Origin: Chamaelirium japonicum | Taxonomy: Eukaryota > Streptophyta > Magnoliopsida > Liliales > Melanthiaceae | Assembly: GCA_947650365.1 (NCBI GenBank) | Contig: OX393549.1 | Coordinates: 94,314,048-94,378,047, forward strand | Reading direction: 5' to 3' | DNA: 64,000 nucleotides | Shown here: positions 32,601 to 44,600 of the stretch, piece by piece | Layout: each line of letters starts with the position of its first letter | Position numbering within the stretch: position 1 is the stretch's first letter | Translations under genes and position numbers: made by a program | The notes under the pieces: generated by a model | The model's database searches: none | Seen by the model: the letters and a program-made list of their open reading frames with translations, nothing else | What the model was told of the DNA's origin: nothing

Positions 32601-35600
32601 TTCCTTGGTGATTCTCTCATTACTTGGCGAAGTAAGAAACAGGAGTCTGTTGCTCGCTCAAGCACCGAAGCCGAATACAGGGCTATGGCTTCCACCACCG
32701 CAGAGATTATCTGGCTTCGCCGCCTCCTACTAGACCTGACAGTTGTGATATCCGGGCCCACGCCTCTCTTCTGTGACAACCGGAGTGCTATTCAGATTGC
32801 TAGCAACCTGGTATTCTATGAGCGGACAAAACATATTGAGGTTGATTGTCACTATGTTCGCCAGGAGTTTCTCGACCACACTATCTCCTTGCCATTCATT
32901 TCATCATCGAAGCAGACTGTTGATTTTCTGACGAAACCCCTTACGATTGCTCGCTTCCGGCATTTTATCGGCAAACTCTCGGTCCATGATCCACCGTGAG
33001 TTTGAGGGGGAGTGTTAATATATAGAGATGGGTCAGGTTATATGTACAGTCGGGTCGGGTTGTGTGTGTATACATGTACATATATATTGGGCTTCAGTCC
33101 CTCAATGAGATGCATTTTATTCTCTCCAAACCCTAGCCGTCATCTCCTAACATCAACAATCTGGAACCGCCCAATCGGACGGGAATAACAGGTGTCGATG
33201 GCCAGACCCTGAACCACAATGATATCATGGTTCGGGGAGACTAAGTTAAGGGTTTTATTTAGAAAAACCAATTTTCCAACAGAGTTTTCTCTTTTGTTGG
33301 CGATCATACGACCAGAGCATAAGTACGCCAAGTATGTGCCACTAGTTTTAAGGTCATAAACACAAATAAGTACATGTGCATATGTGTAGATGGTCGAAAG
33401 TGTTATTTTATCAAAATAACAGAAGCTTGAAGATATATATCATATTTGTTTAAACACCATCGTCATGTTGTCAACATACTCATGCCCTTATGAATATGCT
33501 TTTTATCTTTTTTGAGAAAATGAATATGCTTTTTATCACCAATAGATTTTTTCTTTTTGAGTAGTGATAGGGGAGCCCCATTCTATAGGCCCCATCAAGA
33601 AGCTACATGATGTGGCAACCATCTAACGGTTTAACAATTTAATATGAAAAACAAAGCAAAGTTCAAAAGTCTTATTTGCCCTCAAGAGCAGGCTCTATAC
33701 GCAGTAAACACAGGCTCCCATTTCCATCAGATTTTTAAAATAATACTTTTTGGGAGTTGTGTTTTCCACTTTAAAAAACCCATAACTTCTTGTATACATA
33801 TCGAAATTTTATAAAATTTGTATTTTTTGAATCTACTTATAACTCCTACAAAACTAGATCCATATTGTCTATGAAATTTTAAGAAAAAAAAATTGGATAT
33901 AAGACTACCCTAGGGGTGTAAACGAAGCCCGTTGGTTCGAACCCGACCCAGCCCGGTCAATGGCCCGACCCGGCCGAAACACACCAAGGGCTGGGCTCGA
34001 GCTGCCACTTTAAACCCACAGCTCGGCCTAATTGTTATAAAAAACTGAAAACGTTACTTTTGAAATATTGGTTTCACGTTAACTAACTAAATGTCACTTA
34101 CAAAAGCAAATGTCATGTAAAACTGACAATTGCAAAATCAAGACACTTTATCGAACACAAACTGCTGATAAAAGTCTCTTAATTTTACACCTGTCAAAAA
34201 CTAAAAATGTCACTTTCGAAATCTTGGTTTCAGGTTAACTAAATGTCACTTACAAAAACAAATGTCACGTAAAACTTATTGTTGCAAAATCAAGAGACAC
34301 TTTATCGAACACAAACTGCTGATAAAAGTCCCTTAATTTTACAACTATCAAAAACTTAAATGTCACTTTTGAAATCTTGGTTTCACCTTAATTGACTAAA
34401 TGTTACTTACAAAAGCAAATATCACATAAAACTGACACTTACAAAATCAAGAGACACTTTATCCGACACAAACTGTTGATAAAGTCTCTTAATTTTACAA
34501 CTGTCAATTTACGTGACATTTGATTTCGAAAGTGACATTTTCAGTTTTTGACAGTTGTAAAATTAAGAGACACTTTTATTGTCAATTTGTGACCGATAAA
34601 GTCTCTTGATTTTGCAACTATCAGTTTTACGTGACATTTGCTTTTGTAAGTGACATTTAGTTAGTTAATGTGAAACCAAGATTTCAAAAGTGACATCTTG
34701 ATTTTTTTTATAACAATCATCAAATGGCTAAATGTGGGCTCAAGTGCTTCTTTTCGGGCCGGGCTTCGGGCTCAAGGTGGCACCCCGAACCCGGCCCATG
34801 GTGTGTTCGGGCCGGGCCGTTGACCGGGCTTGATCGGGTTCGGGCCGATGGGCTTTGTTTACACCCCTAGAGTAGTCTTATATCCAAATTTTTTTCTTAA
34901 AATTTCATAGGCAATATGAGTCTAGTTTTGTAGAGCTACATGAGTAGATTTCAAAATTACATATTTTATAAAATTTTGATATGTATACAAGAAGTTATGG
35001 ATTTTTTAAAGTGAAAAACACAACTCCCAAAAAATTATATTTAAAAATTCTGATGGAAATGGGAGTCTATACTTACCGCGTATAAAGTCTGCACTTGAGG
35101 GCAAATAAGACATTTGAACTTTTACCACGTCATGGGGCTTATAGAAGGTGAGACGTGAATCATTTTCCTTTCTTTTTGTGTATTACCCTATTTTAGTTGA
35201 TTATCTAGAAATTTCTTTGCATGTGATATCCCTATAAGCTAGTAGGAACATGAAGCATAATATTCCATGAGATAAGCGACTAAATGATAGAGAATTCACT
35301 TCGATAGCCAAAAAATGTCAATAATTACCTTATCAAGGTATTGTTGTGCGAGAATTGGAATGTCAATTTTGGATTTGATCCCCCCAAATAGCGAACCCAT
35401 GATGCTTTTGCCTTCCAAAATTTCAGGAGCACTGATGCATAAAGGTGATCTATGCATTTCCACTCCAAGAATGACCGTCTTACCCCAACCCTGCACACCA
35501 ATCACAGAAGTAGAAAAACTGAAAATCACCAATAGACAAGGGCAGTCAAAATATCTCTCCAGATTGGGAAAAACTCTACACCCTAATCCTTCTTTATTTT

Positions 35601-38600
35601 CTTAAGATGAACAATTTACTGTTGTGCCAAGCAAAAGCATAATGAAAATTATTTTCTTTGCATTTAGATTCTTGACAGATGGCATGTTTTGATAATAAGA
35701 TTGGATATCAGAGAATTCAGGACCAATACAATATGGTGATGTGGTCATGTTATGCATACGTGTTGTTTGTGTGCGTGTGTGTGTGTGTGCGTGAGAGAGA
35801 GGGAGAGACCTTCCGAGAGCTTTGAAATGCATCATTCATCAAGGATGCTAAGCCGATGCACTCGAAGCAATAATCCGCACCTCCATTGGTCATCTCTTTA
35901 ATCACCTACAGAGCCAAAGAACATGGAACAGAGCCCAAGCCTGTTCATTATATGTTTCGATGGTACTCGGTCAATTGACATTTAGTGGTGCTATGATCCT
36001 TAAAAGAAGAGGTAGAAGACCTGGCTGACGGACTTTTCACCAATCTCCTTTGGGCTAACAAAATCGGTTAACCCAAGCTTCTTCCCTGCAAAGGTTGAGA
36101 ATGATTAAAAGCAAGGTTCATCCCAAAGTGCAACGAACAATTCATTCTATAACAAAATGTTAAATTATCAATTATGAAAAGTCAATTAGGATGATCAGAG
36201 TAGGGGTGGCAATCATAGTTCAAAATATCGGCCTATACCGGTACGTACTGCCCGATACAAGCCTATTTGAGCCCGATCAGTAGTGATACTGCCCCCGGTA
36301 TCGTTATTTGCTTTGTTTCCTCTCTTACACCATATTTGAACTAATAAATCAGTTTTAGTAGACAAGTGCATTGACCTAAGAGTTAACATCATAGGACAAC
36401 ATTGTAGATGATCAACTAAGCACAAATGTCTTATGTGTACCATTTTAGAAGCAAATAAATAAAAAAAAGGAGCCATCAATCGATGTGTACCGATCGGTAC
36501 ATACCTGTTGAGGGCCGACCGATACCCTCATTTTGAACCTTGGTAGCAACAGGTCAGATTTGGGTTGGACCCTACCTACCCATACCCATTCGGGTATAAG
36601 AGGGTCCATACCGAACCCATACCCATTCGGGTATAAGAGGGTCCATACCGAACCCATACCCATTCGGGTTTCAGGTATGAATTGGGGATAATTTTGTCAC
36701 GGTTTTTCGGTCCAAATATAAAATTGCTTCAAAGAAAAATCATTGGACTACAATGCAATGTTAAGAAGCTCTCATGGTTTCTTATTGTATTAGTTTTAGT
36801 AGATTATGAATTTGGGAAGAATTTGGATAGGGATATGAATTTAGCTAGAATTTAATCTGGGTATATTACAATGAGTTTGGAGTTGAACCGTAAATATTAT
36901 TTAGTATACACAAGTTACAGGCACAATTAGGTTTTGGGTAAAAGTATCGAGGTACGCATACCCGTACCCATACCCAAATTTGATGGGGTACAGTTTCTAT
37001 ACCCATACCCTATACAAACCTTGGTTCGGTTACTAAATCTATACCCATACTCAATTTTGGGACAGGTTCGGGTGGGTTTTTGGACTCTACCACTCCTACA
37101 TATGAGTTTTTATGACAACTTTGAGCCGCGTAGTTCAAATGGTTTATATGGTAGCCACAAGTTAAGTGCCATAACGGTTCCCAAAAAAAAATGTATCATA
37201 ATATTTTGTATTAGGGGAATGCATGCTCGATGCTTGTGTCCAAGGATGAAGAAGTGAGACGGGGGCGGTATGATGTTGTTAGATACCTTCACACCCCAAA
37301 ACCCAGGTTGTACGGGGAGGTCCATAGCAGGTATATTAAGCGGCCATGCCAATAGGTGCCCCCCTTATCGATGTGGGACTAAGCAGTTGGACTATCTCAA
37401 CACCGCCCCATACACGGAGCATGCGTGGCAAGGCACAATCGGTAAGGGTGCAACTAGAGCAAGTGACAGGCCTAGCTCTGATACCATGTTAGATACCCTC
37501 ACACCCCAAAACCAGGGTCGTAAGGGGAGGTCCACAGCGAGTATATTAAGCGGCAATGCCAATGGGTTCTCCCCTTACTGATGTGGGACTAAATCGATGG
37601 ACTATCTCAACAAATGTCATGCCTCTCAAAATTATACTAAAAAAGACTAATATGATCCTGATGTTTTTTTTTATTGTATGATATTGTTTTTAATTCAAGG
37701 CAGAGGTAGAGACCGTTAATGCTTTTGTTTTTAATTCAAGGCAGAGGTAGAGACCGTTAATGCTCTCTTTATATAATAGAGATATTTCCTAGTAACAAAA
37801 TGCCCTTGCTTATTTTCAGAGTATTGTTTATTGTAGCATGTCATTGTAAATGCACTCCGATTTAAATCTAATACGTCCAATGCACATGTTAAAAACCAAT
37901 ATCTCTGATACTACATACTATATAATAAGGTGGAAGGAGAGAGTGTGCTGCCTATGTGGCAGCTCCCTCTCCCAAGATGACTATGTATGTGACTTTTTTT
38001 GGGGGGACTTAGCGATAGGTCCCTGGAAATAGTTCGGGTTTATAAGAAGGGCAGCCAAACTTTCTGTTTGAGCTTAAGGCCCTCTGAAAAAGATGTGTTT
38101 CAGTACCCACCCACCTTTTTTCCCTTAAAAATGACAAAATAACCCTTCCATTACCCTTCATCTGAACTAGTCGCGGACAACCAGTTTCACATTGTGAAAC
38201 TCTAGTGCGAGATTCAAAACACTATAGTGAAAACATTGTAACTGATATAGCGAAAAAAAAAAAACTGAAGCAAAAAAAAAAAGTCACTCTTTTCCTCTAC
38301 TGTAGCTAACACTTATTTCTTCTACCAAAAAAAATGTTACTCTTTTCAGCTACTGTAGTGAAAACACTGTAGCAAAAGTAGTAGAAAAGAGTAACCTTTA
38401 CATGCAAAGGAATAACAATTACTACAATACATTCTACGTGTAACAATTGCTACAATATTTTGCTACAATAGCATAAAAGAGTAACATATGTGCAAAGACC
38501 CCCTAACAATGGGGTTATGTGTCTAAGGTCCTTGACAACAGATCGGAGTTGTGAAAAGGATAGGCAACGGATGCCTATCACCTAAGGTCCCTGAATAGTG

Positions 38601-41600
38601 GATCGGTTCGGTTTAAACTTTAAAGGGCTGTCGAAATGATGCAGGAGATCAGGCCTCTCCAAAGAGGCAGTTACAACCAGCCCACGCTTCACCAAAAGAG
38701 ACAGCTACAACCAGTTTACTCTTTTCCAAAAGAGGCAGCTATAACCAGCCCACGATTCTCCAAAAGAGGCAAGCTATCATGCCTCCCTAGTCCCTCCTAA
38801 AGATGGCAGTTACAACAACTTACAAGGAAGGTCATCCGATCCCAAAGAAGAAATATGTTAATGGCGAAAAATCAATATCCACGTAATCTTGCACCAAGGC
38901 CACAAATTGGACCAAATTCATCAAAGGCTCTTAAGGAATGTTATTACATTTTTATTTTGTTTTTATTTTCTTTCCTTCTTAGTACTCGGCTGAGCCCTAT
39001 ATAAAGGTCCAAATTTGATATTTCTAATGAAGTAATTGTTATTCCCAAAGTTCTTGCATCTTGTGAGATTCGCGAGAGTTCTTGAGAGAGGATCGTTGCA
39101 TCCTCCCTCTGTCGTCAATCGAAGAAGATGTGCTCCTCTTCGACCCCGCTTCCGCTACACCAAGTTGGTATCAGAGCCAGGTTATCCCGCTCTGATGGCA
39201 GCTCAGCATGGATAGGGAAACCCAAACTCTGTAGACAGTGATCTGGGAGTACCGACCCTTGAGGGTCTTGCGGCTTTTCATCGGGAGGTGAAAGCGGATT
39301 TGGTCGGGATACGGGAGATCCTTGCGAAGATAACGCATGCTCTCAATCTCAACCAGATTTCCGGAGGACTTCCTCGAGCGCACTAAGAAAATCAGTAAAC
39401 CCACCGCGAGGAAGGTCCAGGCGCCACCATCGAATAGCTTCGACGGGATGAAATCCTCCATAAAGACGCACAATCCCAAGATCGTAGGACTCCCTACGAA
39501 GATTATTCAAACGACGAGGAGGCACCACCCCACAATACGATCTCTTAGGCTGTGACAATCTCCTTATGAGAGAACATGGTGGTCGCTACCTGGGAGGTCA
39601 TGGATTCCCCCACGGACGGGGAGGCAACTACGATGGTTGCGGCGGCTACAACGGTAGTAATCATGGCGGCAATGGAGGCTACCAAGGCGAAAACAATGAC
39701 CCACATGGCGGCCCTTACGGTGGCTATGGTGGTTACAACGGTTACAACGGCGACCCTGGCAACTTCGGTGGAGGCTACCGAAACGACGACAATGACCCTG
39801 ACTTCTGCATGAAGGTGGATTTGCCCATTTTTATCGGCCACCTCAATATCGAAGTGTTCCTCGACTGGCTCTCTGAAGTCGAGCGATTCTTTGCCTATAT
39901 GGATACGACGGAAGAGAAGAAGGTCAAGATGGTGGCCTACAAACTCAAAGGAGATGCATCCGCGTGGTGGAAACAACACCAACAATCTCGTGCCCGGATT
40001 AGGAAGAATCATTTGTTCTTGGTCACGAATGAAGCATGTCCTTCGTGCGTGTTTCCTCCCACCATACTACGACCATGTATTGTTCCAACAATACCAAACT
40101 CGTAGGCAGAGTCCCCACACTGTCAACAAATACACAACGGAATTCTTCCGTCTGGAGGCCCACAACAATTTGGAGGAGACCGACGCTCAGCAGCTAGCGC
40201 GCTACATCGAGAGACTTCGACTAGCAATCCAGGACCTCGTCCATTTGCAACCCGTTTACACCCTCCACGAAGTGGTGCAACTAGCCATGCATGTGGAGAC
40301 GCAACTGGAACGGAAGGCAAATCCTCGGAGCAACTCCTTCAACCGAACACTCACACCAAACCGAGTGAGCAATTCTTCGACCAATAGAGGAAAAACTCCT
40401 AAGAAAGAAGGGCTAGCTACGACGAATAAAGGAGCCAGCATCAGTCAAGCGAAGACGGCCGGCACCACAAACCCTCCGCGAGCTCCGCCCACAAACCCTT
40501 ACGCGGTTCAAAAGGGAGACAAGTGCCACCGATGCAATCAAGTGGGGCACTACTCCAATCAATGTCCACAACGGGGCATGGGTAACATTACCGAAGCAGA
40601 TGAAGGCCACGGTGAAGAAGCACCCGAAGAAGAGGTTGATAATGATAAAGAAGTCACATACGATGATGGAGACCATCTCTCACTCATTATGCGTAGACTT
40701 ATGTTTGCACCGCGCAAAGATCCCAAATTCTAACGACACCGCATCTTCCGGACACGATGTACCGTTTATGACAAAGTGTGTGATGTCATTATCGATGGGG
40801 GAAGTAGCAAGAACACCATCTCCAGATCAATGGTGGACAAGCTACAGATTCCAACGAAGGTACACCCGACGCCCTACGACATCAAGTGGCTCAAAGACAT
40901 CGGCGGTTTCAAGGTAACCCGACGGTGCACGATTTCTCTATCTATCGGCAAAACGTATAAAGATGACATTCAGTGCGATGTTGTGGAGATGGATGCCTGC
41001 CATATTCTTCTTGGCGGGCCATGACAATTTGATCGGAATACCGTGCATAAGACCGGGAAAACATATATGCTCTCATCAAAGATAGACAGAAGGTCATCAT
41101 TGGGCCGATGAAGGAAAATGGTCATCCCAAAGCTTCCAAAATGGAGGCGCGACTCTTTTTTGTTACTAATGATTTTCAGCGTGATCTGAAAGATACAGGT
41201 ACCCTCTACACACTAGTGGTAAAAAGGAAAGAAGTCAAGCATGTCATCGACCCCGATACCGTGAAACCTCTCCAACAAGAGTTTCACGGAATTATGCCAG
41301 AAGACCTCCCAGTGAGCTACCATCGATATGGGGCATCCAACACCACATCGATCTCGTCTCCGGCGCAAGTCTACCGAACTTTCGACACTGCCAGATGAGT
41401 CCGAAGGAGTACGACATCCTGCAAGGTCAAGTGGAGGAGCTCATCCGCAAAGGGGTAGTTCGCGAGAACATGAGCCCGTGTGCGGTACCGGCACTACTGA
41501 CGCCAAAGAAAGACAGGAGCTGGAGGATGTGCATCGATAGCCGGGCGATCAACAAGATCACTATCAAGTATTGGTTTCCGATCCCATACCTGAATGACAT

Positions 41601-44600
41601 GCTGGACATGCTGAAGGGCGCCAAAGTCTGTTCAAAGATCGACCTCAAGAGCGGCTATCACTAGATCTGAATCCGACCTGGCGACGAATGGAAGACAGCC
41701 TTCAAGACGAATGAGAGCCTCTATGAGTGGCTTGTTATGCCATTTGGCCTCTCCAACATCCCGAGTACTTTCATGAAGCTGATGAACCAAGTCCTGAAGC
41801 CATTCGCAGGCAAATTGTTGTGGCCTACTTTGATGATATTCTTATATACAGCCAGACGGAGAAGAACCACATCCAACACTTACGACATATCTTCTCAACT
41901 CTTCAATAATCCAAGCTCTACATAAATTTTTTAAAAAGTAGTTTCCTCACAACTAGTGTCATTTTTGTACGCTATGTGGTGAGCAATGAAGGGATCTATG
42001 TCGATGAAGATAAGGTGAAGGCTATACGTGAGTGGCCTACCCCAAAGATTATCAACGAGGTCAGGAGCTTCCACAGCCTGGCAACTTTTTACAAGCGATT
42101 TGTACCGAACTTTAGCATCATTGCCGCTCCCCTAACAAATTGCATGAAGAAGGAAAAGTTCCAGTGGACAGACGAGGCTGAGCAGGCCTTCAACACCATC
42201 AAAGATAAGCTCACGACGGCCCCGGTACTAGCTCTACCGAACTTCAAAAAACTATTCGAAGTCGACTGCGATGCTTCCATGATAGGCGTTGGAGCAGTCT
42301 TATCTCAAGAAACGAGGCCAATAGCTTTCTACAACAAGAAGCTCAGCGAGGCGAGAATGAAGTGGTCGGCCTACGAACTGGAATTGTATGCGATGGTCCA
42401 GGCACTCCGATACTGAAAACATTACCTCATTCAGAGGGAATTCCTCTTACACACCGACCACTAAGCCCTCTGGTACCTCGACAGCTCGAAGCATATCAAT
42501 CAGATGCATGCTCGGTGGGTAGCCCGCATCCAAAAATTCAACTACATGATCAAGCATAAATCGAGAAAGTTGAATATGGTGGTCGATGCTCTCAGCGGAA
42601 GAGCAACCCTTCTCGTCACCATGCAGGCGGAGGTAGTAGGCTTCGACTACCCCAAGGAATTATATCCAGAAGATGAAGACCTTCGAGATGCCTGGGAGTG
42701 ATGCATCACTAACCAGGCGAGCGCCGGAGATTTCCACATCCAAGAAGGCTTTCTCTTCAAAGGTAATCAACTTTGCATTCCCCACAATTGGTGCGAGATT
42801 TATGCTGCGGATGACTTGGAGGCCATCCAGGGCGGGACAAGTCTATCTTCCTAGTGGAGGATAGATACTACTGTCCACAACTCAAGCGGGATACAAGCGA
42901 CTTCGTGCGGCGATACTATACCTACTAAACCGCTAGCGCAAAATACTGGGCTATACATACCACTTCCTGTCCCAGATGCCCCGTGGATCGATTTCTTCAT
43001 TGACTTCGTCCTTTGACTTCCCCGCACCTAGAGAGGCGTCAACTCCATCTTCGTGGTAGTCAACTACTTCTCAAAGATGAGTCATTTCATGCCTTGCAAT
43101 AGGACGACGGACATCGCAAATCTTTTCTTCCGAGAAGTCGTTCGACTACATGGCGTACTGAAGACGATCACTTCCGACAGGGACACCAAGTTCCTCAGCC
43201 ATTTTTGGAGAACCCTCTGGAAGCGCCTCGGTACCAGTACCACCCTCCAGTACAGCAGCACGTCACACACAAACCGATGGACAAACAGAGGTGGTGAGCA
43301 GCACCTTAGGCAACATCCTCAAGTGCCTGGCCGAGGAAAGACCGAAGCAATGGGACTTGGCGCTAGCCCAGGCTAAGTTCGCCTTCAACAATATGCCCAA
43401 TAAGTCAACTGAAAAGACCCGTTCAAGATCATGTATAGCCGATCTCCCATCCACACTATGGATCTCGTATCGTTTCCAAAACTCCCAGGCATGAATATTT
43501 CAACGGACTACATGGTGAAGAAAATCTCTGACATTCATGCTGAAGTAAAAGAAAATATTGAAAAATCCAACGCCAGGTATATGCAAACTGTCGACCATCA
43601 TAGGCGAATAAAGAGCTTCAACGAAGGTGATCAAGTAATTGTACATTTGCGAAAGGAGAGATTCTCGGTGGGCACTTACAACAAATTGAAGATGAAGAAA
43701 GTGGGTCTTTACAAGATCCTTCACAAAATTAACAATAATGTATATATCGTGGACATACTAGACAACAACAAAATTTCGAAGATATTCAACGTCAAAGATT
43801 TATACGACTTCCATGAGCCAAACTTTGTTCAAGGAAACTCAGGGCTGAGTTCTTTTCAAGAGGAGGGCCATAATGCAAGAGATCAGGCCTCTCCAAAGAG
43901 GCAGTTACAACCAGCCCATGCTTCTTCAAAAGAGGCAGCTACAACCAGTCCACACTTCTCCAAAAGAGCCAGCTAAACCAGCCCATGCTTCTCTAAAAGA
44001 GGCATGCCATCATGCCTCCCTCCTAAAGATGACAGCTACAACAACTTAGAAGGAAGGTCATCCGATCCCAAAGAATAAAGATGTTAATGGTGAAAAATCG
44101 GTATCCACGTGATCTTGCACCAAGACCACAAATTGGACTAGATTCATCAAAGGCTCTTAAGGAATGTTATTAAATTTTTATTTCGTTTTTATTTTTGTTT
44201 CTTCTTAGTACTCGGCTAAGCCCTATATAAAGGCCCACTACTAGCATGTAATGGATCCAAATTTGATATTTCTAATGAAGTAATTGTTATTCTCAAAGTT
44301 CTTGTGTCTTGTGAGATTCGTGAGAGTTCTTAAAAGAGCATCGTTGCATGTAGGGGTGGCAATGGGTCGTGTCGGGTCAGGTTCATGTCGTGTCAGTTTC
44401 GGGTCTTGTCCAAAACCCCTAGACCCGGACCCGACCTGTTTAACTAGTCGTGTCTAGATTTTAAACCCGTACCCGACCCGTTTATAAACGGGTAGACCCA
44501 ATAAGACTCGTTAGACCCGTTTACCACACGGGTTTATTCAGTTGACTCGATCCGACTCAACCCGGCATTACCCGATAGACCCGTTGATACTATATATTAT

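Larger units (their letters stand above)
28578..32999 (+). pseudogene. copia polyprotein, one frame with five stops
   Basis: A single reading frame runs from ATG 28578 to 32999 with no frameshift. It is broken only by stops at 29628, 30207, 30369, 30654 and 31566; several sit where the family has Trp or Arg, as expected from C-to-T or G-to-A change. Normal gag is missing: the N-terminus is a long Pro/Ser-rich tandem repeat. Then come the aspartic protease (WIFDSGAS, 29697-29720), the integrase zinc region ('[10 protein letters not shown]', CTGC), the integrase core, reverse transcriptase with YVDD near 32055, and RNase H ('SDADWAG', STEAEYRA, 'FCDNRSA'). The first integrase aspartate is Asn ('HSNVWG'). 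From 31572 the RT-RNase H part is open for 475 codons. It would make cDNA in cytoplasmic particles if intact. Confidence 0.9.
28406..33152 (+). mobile_element. Ty1/copia retrotransposon with short LTRs
   Basis: A 4,747-bp element with LTRs at 28406-28544 (139 bp) and 33013-33152 (140 bp) that differ at only about six positions. It has a perfect 5-bp target duplication tcaac (28401-28405 and 33153-33157). The primer site tggtatcagaac follows the 5' LTR and the purine tract gaggggga precedes the 3' LTR. It is inserted in ADH intron 9, antisense to the host gene. LTR similarity suggests a fairly recent insertion, although the coding frame has five stops. Confidence 0.95.
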
